From assembly GCF_014251735.1 (NCBI RefSeq), contig NZ_CP059197.1, forward strand, positions 362,501-426,500: a DNA stretch of 64,000 nt. Direction: 5' to 3'. The position numbers were made by a program, and so were the translations under genes. Shown here piece after piece: positions 16,611 to 24,976 of this stretch; positions within the stretch are counted from its first letter, which is position 1, and every line of letters starts with the position of its first letter. Under the pieces are notes generated by a model that was not told the origin of the DNA, ran no database searches, and was given only the letters and a program-made list of their open reading frames with translations. The DNA is from Blattabacterium cuenoti. GTDB taxonomy: Bacteria > Bacteroidota > Bacteroidia > Flavobacteriales > Blattabacteriaceae.

Positions 16611-18566
16611 ATGAAATCAGAGAATAAAATCAATAAATTTGTCACGCCATATAATAATAATTTAGCTATTGGATTTATTAATATTACTAGTTATGGATAC
16701 GCTTTTGTAAATATAGAAAGATTTCCTAAAGACATTTTTATTCCTAAAAATAAAACGAATAGAGCTATAGAAGGAGATTTAGTACAAGTAAAATTAAAAA
16801 GTCGTAAATCAGGAAGAAAAATAGAAGGAGAAGTCATAAAAATTATAAAAAGAAAAAGAAAGAATTTTACTGGAATATTAAAAATAGAATCTAAATCTCA
16901 ATATGCATCAGTTATAGTACACAACAATGCTATTCACGTGGATATATTTATTCCAAAAAACGAATTAAAAGGATATATACATAATGAAAAAGTATTGGTG
17001 AATATCGTAGAGTGGCCAAAAAATTCCAAAAATCCTTTAGGAAAAATCATTAAAGGATTTGGAATATCTGGAGAATATAAAACAGAAATTTTTTCTTTAT
17101 TGTCTGAATATGAAATATCCTATGAATTTCCTAAAGAAGTAGAGACAGAAGCAAAAGAAATAGTACTAAAAAAAAATTCAGATATAAATATGAGAAGAGA
17201 TATGCGGAATATTAATACTTTCACTATAGATCCTATTGATGCAAAAGATATCGATGACGCACTTTCCATTAGAAAATTAAATTCTAATACTTGGGAAATT
17301 GGAATTCATATAGCTGATGTCTCTTATTATGTAAAAGAAGGAAGTTTTTTGGATCAAGAAGCATATACACGTGCTAATTCGATTTATTTGGTAGGAAAAG
17401 TGATTCCTATGCTTCCAAAAACATTATCCAATGATCTTTGTTCTTTACACCCTGAAAAAGATAAACTAAGTTTTTCTTCCATTTTTAATATGAATAATCA
17501 AGGAAAAATTTTAAAAAGTTGGTTTGGAAAAACTATTATACGATCAAATAGAAAATTTACATATGAAGAAGTACAAAAAATCATCGAAAGAAAAAAAGGA
17601 GATTATCACGAAGATATTTCCACTCTATTCTTTTTTTCTAAAATTTTAACCAAAAATAGACTAAAAAATGGATCAATTTCTCTAGAAAAAGTAGAAATAA
17701 AGTTTCATTTGGATAAAAAAAATAATCCTACTAGATTATATTTAGAAAAAAGTAATGAAGCACATCGTTTAATAGAAGAATTTATGCTATTAGCTAATAG
17801 AAAAATTTCAGAATTTGTTAGCTTAAATTTAGATGGAAAACCATCTAATAGAACTTATATCTATAGAGTTCATGATGAACCAGATTTTCAGAAAATTTTT
17901 GTTTTAAAAAAAATAATAGAACCTCTAGGTTATTTTTTAGATATAAAAAATCTAAAAACATCTATTAATCATTTATTAAAAAGTATTCAAGGAAAACCAG
18001 AACAAAATATGATCGAAAATTTGATTCTTAGAACTATGAGCAAAGCTAAATATTCTACAAAAAATATTGGACACTATGGACTATCTTTTATTTATTATAC
18101 CCATTTTACTTCTCCTATTAGGAGATATTCAGATATCATAGCCCATCGTTTGTTAAATTATTATTTAACAAAAAATAATAATAAACTGAAATCCATAGAA
18201 TTTTATGAAGAACAATCTAAGCACTGCAGTGAAAAAGAACGTTTAGCAATAGATGCAGAAAGAGAATTTTTAAAATATTTACAAGTTAAATATATAAAAA
18301 AACACCTCGGAAAAGAATTTGATGGAATTATTACAGGATTTACTGAATGGAGTATTTATATTGATTTACTCGTATTCCAAACAGAAGGAATGATCCGATT
18401 GCGTAATATACAAGAGGATATATACACGTTACATTCCAATAATTATAGCATAATTGGTAGAAAAAAAAGAAAAATTTACTATCTAGGAGATAGAGTTAAA
18501 GTCAAATTGATTGACGCGAATATAGAAAAAAAACAAATTACTCTTGGTTGGATAAATAAAGAGTGA
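16611..18566 (+). CDS. rnr: Ribonuclease R (RNB-family 3'-5' exoribonuclease)
   Basis: Degrades structured RNA from the 3' end and helps in rRNA quality control. The ATG at 16611 is preferred over the in-frame TTG at 16593. Length is 651 aa, shorter than E. coli RNase R (813), mainly because the N-terminal helix-turn-helix region is absent. The cold-shock-like domains come first, then the RNB core with TIDPIDAKDIDDALS near residue 205 holding the catalytic Asp cluster. TSPIRRYSDIIAHR is near 500, and a C-terminal S1 domain near 560-650. Converges on coaD with a 12-nt gap. Confidence 0.94.
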   Translation: MKSENKINKFVTPYNNNLAIGFINITSYGYAFVNIERFPKDIFIPKNKTNRAIEGDLVQVKLKSRKSGRKIEGEVIKIIKRKRKNFTGILKIESKSQYASVIVHNNAIHVDIFIPKNELKGYIHNEKVLVNIVEWPKNSKNPLGKIIKGFGISGEYKTEIFSLLSEYEISYEFPKEVETEAKEIVLKKNSDINMRRDMRNINTFTIDPIDAKDIDDALSIRKLNSNTWEIGIHIADVSYYVKEGSFLDQEAYTRANSIYLVGKVIPMLPKTLSNDLCSLHPEKDKLSFSSIFNMNNQGKILKSWFGKTIIRSNRKFTYEEVQKIIERKKGDYHEDISTLFFFSKILTKNRLKNGSISLEKVEIKFHLDKKNNPTRLYLEKSNEAHRLIEEFMLLANRKISEFVSLNLDGKPSNRTYIYRVHDEPDFQKIFVLKKIIEPLGYFLDIKNLKTSINHLLKSIQGKPEQNMIENLILRTMSKAKYSTKNIGHYGLSFIYYTHFTSPIRRYSDIIAHRLLNYYLTKNNNKLKSIEFYEEQSKHCSEKERLAIDAEREFLKYLQVKYIKKHLGKEFDGIITGFTEWSIYIDLLVFQTEGMIRLRNIQEDIYTLHSNNYSIIGRKKRKIYYLGDRVKVKLIDANIEKKQITLGWINKE

Positions 18567-18578
18567 TTAATCAATTAA

Positions 18579-19046
18579 TTAAATTCTTACATAAGGAGGA
18601 ACAAAAATAGTGTAATCACCACCATTTTTCATGATTTCTCTTACAATTCTAGAACTTATATAAGATCTTCCGTGAGAAGAAAGAATAAAAACAGTTTCGA
18701 TACAATTTCTATTCTCTAATTCTCTATTAGCATAAAAAACTTTCCTTTCAAATTCAAAATCTAATTGATCTCTTAGACCTCTCAATATAAATTGAGCCTT
18801 TTTTTTTCTACAAAAAGAGATAGTCATCCCTTGAAATAAATCTATTTCTATTTTAGAAAATCCTAAAAAAGTTTTTTGTATCCATTCCTTTCTCTTGTTA
18901 ATAGAAAACATATTATTTTTTTCTGAGTTTTTTCCAATAGCTATAACAATTTTATCAAACAAATTTAAAGATCTTATAATGACATCATAGTGTCCTAAAG
19001 TTATTGGATCAAAAGAACCAGGAAATACGGCTATTCTCTTATTCAT
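18579..19046 (-). CDS. coaD: Phosphopantetheine adenylyltransferase
   Basis: Joins 4'-phosphopantetheine and ATP to dephospho-CoA, the fourth step of coenzyme A synthesis. Length is 155 aa. The nucleotidyltransferase motif GSFDPITLGH lies at residues 10-19 (TxGH form), LRGLRDQLDFEFE is near 88-100, and the C-terminal ISSRIVRE provides the second ATP-contact motif. Divergent from ricT, separated by 70 nt. Confidence 0.96.
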   Translation of the reverse strand: MNKRIAVFPGSFDPITLGHYDVIIRSLNLFDKIVIAIGKNSEKNNMFSINKRKEWIQKTFLGFSKIEIDLFQGMTISFCRKKKAQFILRGLRDQLDFEFERKVFYANRELENRNCIETVFILSSHGRSYISSRIVREIMKNGGDYTIFVPPYVRI

Positions 19047-19088
19047 ATCTATAAATATAAAAAAAAATAAGAAGCAGAATAAAAGTTT

Positions 19089-19096
19089 TATTTTTG
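19089..19096 (+). promoter_or_regulatory. putative ricT promoter, -7 element
   Basis: TATTTTTG matches TAnnTTTG, 20 nt before the ricT ATG, which would give a very short leader of about 13 nt. It may drive the ricT-mrcA-serA unit. Confidence 0.4.
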
Positions 19097-19116
19097 TTTT
19101 TTAAATCATTAAAAAA

Positions 19117-20175
19117 ATGGAAAAATTATGTTCCGGTTGTTTAAAACACGGATGTACTAATAATAATAGAAATAATATGTTTCAAAAAAAACAATGTATT
19201 AAAAAACTACATGTAGTAGATTGGTTATCTAATATTAAACCTCCTTTTTTATTAGATAATTGTGATCTTGTAGAAGTACAATTCAAAAATGATAGAAAAG
19301 AATTTTTCCATAATACAGAAAAAATAAACCTTTGCAAAGGAGATTTTGTTACTGTAGAATCTAAATCTAGTGGGTATGACATAGGCATAGTAACTTTGAC
19401 CGGAGAATTGGTCAGATTACAAATCCGCAACAAAAAAAGCACTTCAATTTATTCAAATATAAGAAAAATATACAGAAAATCCACAGAAAAGGAGATAAAC
19501 ATATGGAATTTATCCAAAAAGAAAGAATTGAAAAGTTTTTTAAAGGCTAAAAAAATTGCAAAAAGTTTAAATCTATCCATGAAGATTTGTGATGTGGAAT
19601 ATCAAGGAGATGGTGAAAAAGCTACTTTTTATTATACGGCTGAAGACAGAATTGATTTTAGAAAGTTAATTAAAGAATTAGCTTTAGCTTTTCGCATACG
19701 TATAGAGATGCGTCAGATAGGATACAGACAAGAAGCAGCAAAAATCGGAGGAATCGGTTCTTGTGGTCGTGAACTTTGTTGTTCGACATGGTTAACAAAT
19801 TTTAAGAGTGTCACTACTAATTCAGCTAGATATCAACAACTATCTATAAATATGGAAAAATTAACTGGACAATGTAGTAAATTAAAATGTTGCCTAAATT
19901 ATGAATTAGATGCTTATTTATCAGCTATAAAAGATTTTCCAGATATTAATTGTAAAATACACACAGAAAAGGGAATAGCACAATGTATGAAGATTGATGT
20001 GTTCAAAAAACAAATGTGGTTTTCTTATATTAAAAATACAAATACTTGGTTTAGAATAGAAATAAAAAAAATCAAAGAAATTTTGGAAAATAATAGAAAA
20101 AATAAAATTTCTCCTCCTCTAGAGAAATTATCAACAATTGACGTGATTCAAAAAACAGAATTAACATTCAAATAA
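19117..20175 (+). CDS. ricT: PSP1-domain protein RicT (YaaT-like)
   Basis: A 352-aa cytoplasmic protein with the PSP1 domain. In Bacillus, RicT/YaaT belongs to an Fe-S-containing complex that assists RNase Y-dependent RNA maturation. Here the Cys-rich N-terminus (C6, C9, C14) and the conserved GGIGSCGRELCCSTWL (about residues 211-226) and GQCSKLKCCLNYE (about 249-261) are all present, consistent with metal or Fe-S binding. CDVEYQGDGEKATFYY near 165 is the typical PSP1 stretch. In free-living flavobacteria the next gene is usually gldH; here mrcA follows directly after 33 nt. The role in this organism is inferred. Confidence 0.87.
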   Translation: MEKLCSGCLKHGCTNNNRNNMFQKKQCIKKLHVVDWLSNIKPPFLLDNCDLVEVQFKNDRKEFFHNTEKINLCKGDFVTVESKSSGYDIGIVTLTGELVRLQIRNKKSTSIYSNIRKIYRKSTEKEINIWNLSKKKELKSFLKAKKIAKSLNLSMKICDVEYQGDGEKATFYYTAEDRIDFRKLIKELALAFRIRIEMRQIGYRQEAAKIGGIGSCGRELCCSTWLTNFKSVTTNSARYQQLSINMEKLTGQCSKLKCCLNYELDAYLSAIKDFPDINCKIHTEKGIAQCMKIDVFKKQMWFSYIKNTNTWFRIEIKKIKEILENNRKNKISPPLEKLSTIDVIQKTELTFK

Positions 20176-20208
20176 CAGATATTTAGAATATTAATTAAAA
20201 AAAAATAA

Positions 20209-22527
20209 GTGTCTAATAAAAAAAATACAAAAATAAATTTTTACTTTCGTTTGCTTCTTTTTTACTTTTGGTTTTTCTTTTTTATAGGTATAGGAGTTAC
20301 TTTTATAATTTTTTATGCGGCTTATAAAGGTTATTTAGGTACTTTGCCTAGTACAAAAGATATTGAAAATCCTATAATGGAAGTTGGATCAGAAGTATAT
20401 GATGCAAATGGTATTTTATTAGGAAAATTTTTCTCAGAAAATAGAACTTTGATTACTTATCAAAAACTTCCAAAAAATCTTGTTAACGCTCTCATCGCAA
20501 AAGAAGATATTCGTTTCAAACATCATTCCGGAATAGATGCAAAATCTCTCCTTAGAGCTATTTTTTCCTTGGGGAAAAAAGGAGGAGGAAGTACGATTTC
20601 TCAACAATTAGCCAAACTTTTATTTACAGGTCCATCTGCAAAAAATAAATTACAAAGAATGCATCAAAAACTTTTAGAATGGGTAATGGCTATAGAATTA
20701 GAAAAACGTTATACAAAAGAAGAAATCATTACAATGTATTATAATAAATTTGATTTTTTATATAATGCAAAAGGAATAGAAACAGCCGCACATACTTATT
20801 TTAATAAAAAAGCTTCCGAACTTAATTTAGGAGAATGTGCGACATTGGTAGGGATGTTAGAAAATCCCTCTTTATATAATCCAAAATTATATCCTGATAG
20901 AGCTAAGAAACAACGAAATTTAGTTTTATATCAGATGAAAAAGTATGATTTTATAAACAATAGGAGATATCAAAATGAGTTAGAAAAACCCGTTAAAATA
21001 AATTTTAAAATACAAAAAAAAGATTTTGAATTATTAACTTATTATGGTGAATTTCTAAAAAAAGAAATTCAAGAAGCATTAGATGATTACGAAAAAAAAA
21101 CCGGACAAAAACTGAACCTTTATTCTAGCGGTTTAAAAATATATACATCTATTGATGCAAAAATGCAAGACTATGCCGAAAAAGCAGTAAAAAAACATCT
21201 TAGTCAATTGCAAGTTTTATTTAATAATTCTCAAAAGAAAAATAAAAATGCTCCATTTTTAAATATCACTCCAGAAAAAACAAAGAGAATTCTTTCATCA
21301 GCTATGCATAGAACTCAACTTTATCAATATTTACGACAAAAGGGAATTTCGGAAGAAAAAATTATAGAAACGTTTAAAAAACCACAAAATACAAAATTGT
21401 TCACATGGAATGGATATAAAAAAGTATTCATATCTCCATGGGATTTCATCCGCTATCAAAAAAGCATAATCCAAGCTGGATTAATTTCTATAGAAGCCTC
21501 TACGGGATATATAAAAGCATGGGTTGGAGGTATAGATTTCAATTATTTCCAATATGATCATGTAGCAAAAACACAACGTCAAGTGGGTTCTGTTTTCAAA
21601 CCTATTTTATATGCAGCCGCAATCAATGAATTGCATTATACTCCTTGTACAAAAATATCAAATGAAAAATTTCATTTAGGAAAATGGAGTCCTAGAAATT
21701 CCAATGGAAAATATGGAGGTTTTTTAACATTAAAAGATGGTTTAGCTCTATCTGTTAATACTATTTCTGCTCGTATTCTTTCTCAAATAACTACAGGTCC
21801 AGTGATTAGTTTAGCAAGAAAAATGGGAATAGAATCCTTAATTCCTCAACATCCATCTATAGCTCTTGGATCTGCGGATTTAACTTTATATGAAATGACA
21901 GGAGCTTTTAATACATTTACTAATTATGGAATTTATGTCAAACCCAGTATTTTAGTAAAAATAGAAGATGAATATGGAAAATTAATTAAAGAACATATAG
22001 ATCTTAGTAGGAGACAAGTATTTAGTGAAGAAGTAGCATATATTATGTTAAAATTAATGCAAGGAGTAGTACAATATGGAACCGCTAAAAGATTACATAA
22101 ATATAATTTTTTTGTAGGAGATATAGCAGGAAAAACAGGTACAACTAACGAAAATTCGGATGGATGGTTTATAGGGATGACTCCTAATTTAACTACTGGG
22201 ATTTGGGTTGGGTGGGAAGATAGATTCGCTCATTTTGAAAGCATAAAATTAGGACAAGGAGCAAACATGGCATTGCCTATATGGGCATATTATATGAGGA
22301 GTCTATACAAAGATTCCAGTTTAATCTATCATGAAAAATTATTATTCCACAAACCAGAAAATTATCATTGGGATAATTGTGAAGAAGATCACAATAGTGA
22401 TAAAGAAAAAAACAAAAATATATTAAAGAATGTTATAGATTTCGATGAAAGTTTAAACACTGAAAATAGTATTAAAAATGATGGAAGTTTTAATTCCGAA
22501 AATGGAAGTAAAAATGATGATCAATAA
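20209..22527 (+). CDS. mrcA: Penicillin-binding protein 1A (bifunctional)
   Basis: Polymerises and cross-links peptidoglycan at the inner membrane. The GTG start is forced: an in-frame TAA lies directly before it and the next Met is far inside. Length is 772 aa. One membrane anchor spans about residues 13-36. The glycosyltransferase domain carries KEDIRFKHHSGID near 96-108 and GGGSTISQQLAK near 125. The transpeptidase domain has SVFK near 461, SVNT near 518 and KTGT near 640. The C-terminal 35 residues are Asn/Asp/Glu/Ser-rich. It implies the symbiont still builds a wall. Confidence 0.95.
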   Translation: MSNKKNTKINFYFRLLLFYFWFFFFIGIGVTFIIFYAAYKGYLGTLPSTKDIENPIMEVGSEVYDANGILLGKFFSENRTLITYQKLPKNLVNALIAKEDIRFKHHSGIDAKSLLRAIFSLGKKGGGSTISQQLAKLLFTGPSAKNKLQRMHQKLLEWVMAIELEKRYTKEEIITMYYNKFDFLYNAKGIETAAHTYFNKKASELNLGECATLVGMLENPSLYNPKLYPDRAKKQRNLVLYQMKKYDFINNRRYQNELEKPVKINFKIQKKDFELLTYYGEFLKKEIQEALDDYEKKTGQKLNLYSSGLKIYTSIDAKMQDYAEKAVKKHLSQLQVLFNNSQKKNKNAPFLNITPEKTKRILSSAMHRTQLYQYLRQKGISEEKIIETFKKPQNTKLFTWNGYKKVFISPWDFIRYQKSIIQAGLISIEASTGYIKAWVGGIDFNYFQYDHVAKTQRQVGSVFKPILYAAAINELHYTPCTKISNEKFHLGKWSPRNSNGKYGGFLTLKDGLALSVNTISARILSQITTGPVISLARKMGIESLIPQHPSIALGSADLTLYEMTGAFNTFTNYGIYVKPSILVKIEDEYGKLIKEHIDLSRRQVFSEEVAYIMLKLMQGVVQYGTAKRLHKYNFFVGDIAGKTGTTNENSDGWFIGMTPNLTTGIWVGWEDRFAHFESIKLGQGANMALPIWAYYMRSLYKDSSLIYHEKLLFHKPENYHWDNCEEDHNSDKEKNKNILKNVIDFDESLNTENSIKNDGSFNSENGSKNDDQ

Positions 22528-22536
22528 TCAATTGAT

Positions 22537-23493
22537 ATGATAAAAAGAATATTAATTTTAGATAAAGATCATCCTTACATCATATACAAATTAAGAAAAG
22601 AGGGATTTATTTGCGACGAAAATTATTTTGATCCTATAGAAGAAATTACAAAAATTATCTCCCTATATGATGGAATCATTTTAAGAAGTAGATTAAAAAT
22701 AAATAAAAACTTGCTCAAAGAAGCAAAAAAATTAAAATTTATAGCTCGTATCGGATCTGGAGTAGAAAATATAGATAAAGATTATGCTTATAAAAAGAAG
22801 ATCATCTTGATTTCTACTCCAGAAGGAAATAAAGATGCAGTGGCCGAACATGCCATAGCTATGCTTTTATCTATAATGAATCATCTTTTTATTTCTAACC
22901 AAGAAATCAGAAAAGGCAAATGGAATAGAGAACCTAATAGAGGAAGAGAAATTAAGGGAAAAACTATAGGAATTATTGGATATGGAAATACTGGAAAAGC
23001 TTTTGCTAAAAAACTTTCAGGATTCGAAGCTACAATATTATGTTATGACATTTTACCTAAAGTCGGAGATATTTATGCACAACAAGTAGACATGAAAACG
23101 ATTTTTATGAAATCAGATATAATTAGTTTACACGTTCCTTACACACGAAAAACTAAAGGAATGATTAACGAAGATTTTATAAAAAATTTCAGTAAACCTT
23201 TTTATTTTATTAACACATCTCGTGGAGGATGTGTCCTTACTGATCATTTAGTACAAGCGTTAAAAAATGGAAAAATATATGGAGCATGCTTAGATGTGAT
23301 AGAATACGAAAGATGTTCTTTTGAAAATTTTTTTCATCATCGAAAACTCCCAAAAAATTTTTTTGATCTTATTCATTCTAAAAAAGTTATTATGACACCG
23401 CATATAGCTGGATGGACCAAAGAATCAAAATATAAAATGGCTCAAATCATTGTAAAAAAAATTCTTTCTATAAATAAAAAAACTCTATGTTAA
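22537..23493 (+). CDS. serA: D-3-phosphoglycerate dehydrogenase-type 2-hydroxyacid dehydrogenase
   Basis: Probably oxidises 3-phosphoglycerate to 3-phosphohydroxypyruvate, the first step to serine. Length is 318 aa: a catalytic domain with ARIGSGVENID near 70-80 (catalytic Arg region), and the NAD-binding motif GIIGYGNTGKAF near 147-158. The catalytic His is in TPHIAGWT near 288-295. There is no C-terminal ACT domain, so no serine feedback by that route. Serine would feed CysE in the adjacent cysteine operon. The substrate is inferred from similarity and could be another 2-hydroxyacid. Overlaps the permease gene by 4 nt tail to tail. Confidence 0.85.
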   Translation: MIKRILILDKDHPYIIYKLRKEGFICDENYFDPIEEITKIISLYDGIILRSRLKINKNLLKEAKKLKFIARIGSGVENIDKDYAYKKKIILISTPEGNKDAVAEHAIAMLLSIMNHLFISNQEIRKGKWNREPNRGREIKGKTIGIIGYGNTGKAFAKKLSGFEATILCYDILPKVGDIYAQQVDMKTIFMKSDIISLHVPYTRKTKGMINEDFIKNFSKPFYFINTSRGGCVLTDHLVQALKNGKIYGACLDVIEYERCSFENFFHHRKLPKNFFDLIHSKKVIMTPHIAGWTKESKYKMAQIIVKKILSINKKTLC

Positions 23494-24965
23494 ATATTAA
23501 AAAAACAATTATATAAAACTCTAATACTCCAAATTATAACTAAAAATCCTATAGAAAAACACATAATTTTTAAAGGAAGTTTTCCTGATATTTTTGCAGC
23601 TAAAGGAGCTGCAAAAAAACCACCGAAAACTAATCCAAAAACGATTTTCCAATAATGAATTCCTAATAAAGAAAAAAAAGTTAATGTACTAGAAAGAGTT
23701 ACAAAAAATTCAGATAAACTTACCGATCCTATTACATATTTTGGGGTTCTTCCCTTAGATATTAACGTACTAGTAACAAATGGACCCCATCCACCGCCTA
23801 CAAAAGAATCCAAAAAACCTCCAAATCCAGCTAACCATCCTATTCTCTTCGCCTTTATAGGTTTTTTACTCCATGCAGTTAACAATATTCTAATACCCAA
23901 AAAAAAAGTGTAAAAAGCTAACATAGGTTTTATATAAAAAGCATAACTATCTCCATATTTAGATAATAAAAAAGCTCCAAGAATAGAACCTATAACTCCT
24001 GGAACTAATAATATTTTGAACAGCTTTTTATTTACGTTTCCCATTTTATAATGACTTAATCCAGAAATTCCACTAGAAAATATTTCTGCGGTATGTATAC
24101 TAGCGCTAATTGATGAAAGAGGAATACCTAAGGTCAGCAATATTGTGGTACAAGTAAGCCCATATCCCATCCCTATAGCCCCGTCAACAAGTTGAGCAAA
24201 AAATCCAGTAACCACCAGATATAAAAAACTGATATCAAGATGATAAATCAATTTTTGATAGAAAACTTTTATATCTATATGTGATAAAAATAAGCAACAC
24301 ATTGTTACTAATGGAACAATTAAAAAAAATTTTAAAAGATTCTTTTTAAATCTTTTTTTATGTTGTTCCGGATAAAATGGATTTTTTAACCATTTTATAG
24401 TTAATGTATTAAGAACTTCTACTTTGTAATCAAAATCTCCTTTTAATTTTTTTCGTATTTTATGCATATTTATCAATACTTCATCCAATTCATAAGGAAT
24501 AACCTCTGTAAAAATCTCTTTTAAACGTTTAGCTATGGTGGGAGATTTCCCATTAGTAGATATGGCTATTTTCAAGTTCCCTTTTTGTACTATAGATCCA
24601 AGATAAAAATCACAAAGTTCCGGTACATCCGATACATTTACCAATTTATGCATTTTCTTTGCATCTTTCTTAATTCTTTTACTAAGCATGGGATCATTTA
24701 CGGCGACAATGATCACATCCATATTTTTTAAATCAGATGATCCATATACTTTTTTAGTTAATCTTATAGAATTAAATATTTTAGCTAATTCATAAACTTT
24801 TTGATCAATATGATAAGCTATTAAATTTACTTCTGTATCAGGATTATTTCGTAATACAGTTTTTAATTTTTCCAAAGCTGTTTTTCCACCACCAATAATT
24901 AAAAGGGAAAGTCTTTCTAATTGTAAAAATATAGGAAAAAGTCTATTATTTTCTTTCTTTATCAT
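23490..24965 (-). CDS. Precorrin-2 dehydrogenase (CysG-N/Met8) fused to a TSUP-family permease
   Basis: A two-part protein of 491 aa from the Met at 24965; a start at 24989 would overlap cysI by 13 nt. Residues 1 to about 190 match the siroheme-synthase N-domain: FPIFLQLERLSLLIIGGGKTA is an NAD-binding motif, VAVNDP is near 88, VSDVPELCDFYLGSIV near 111-126 and STNGKSPTIAKRLKE near 135-149. It should oxidise precorrin-2 and insert iron. The rest has about eight membrane spans and TSUP (TauE/SafE) motifs (FFAQLVDGAIGMGYG, GGFLDSFVGGGWGPF). It ends the sulfur operon. The permease may move sulfite or sulfate; direction is unknown. Confidence 0.88.
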   Translation of the reverse strand: MIKKENNRLFPIFLQLERLSLLIIGGGKTALEKLKTVLRNNPDTEVNLIAYHIDQKVYELAKIFNSIRLTKKVYGSSDLKNMDVIIVAVNDPMLSKRIKKDAKKMHKLVNVSDVPELCDFYLGSIVQKGNLKIAISTNGKSPTIAKRLKEIFTEVIPYELDEVLINMHKIRKKLKGDFDYKVEVLNTLTIKWLKNPFYPEQHKKRFKKNLLKFFLIVPLVTMCCLFLSHIDIKVFYQKLIYHLDISFLYLVVTGFFAQLVDGAIGMGYGLTCTTILLTLGIPLSSISASIHTAEIFSSGISGLSHYKMGNVNKKLFKILLVPGVIGSILGAFLLSKYGDSYAFYIKPMLAFYTFFLGIRILLTAWSKKPIKAKRIGWLAGFGGFLDSFVGGGWGPFVTSTLISKGRTPKYVIGSVSLSEFFVTLSSTLTFFSLLGIHYWKIVFGLVFGGFFAAPLAAKISGKLPLKIMCFSIGFLVIIWSIRVLYNCFFNI

Positions 24966-24976
24966 TATGAGATATA

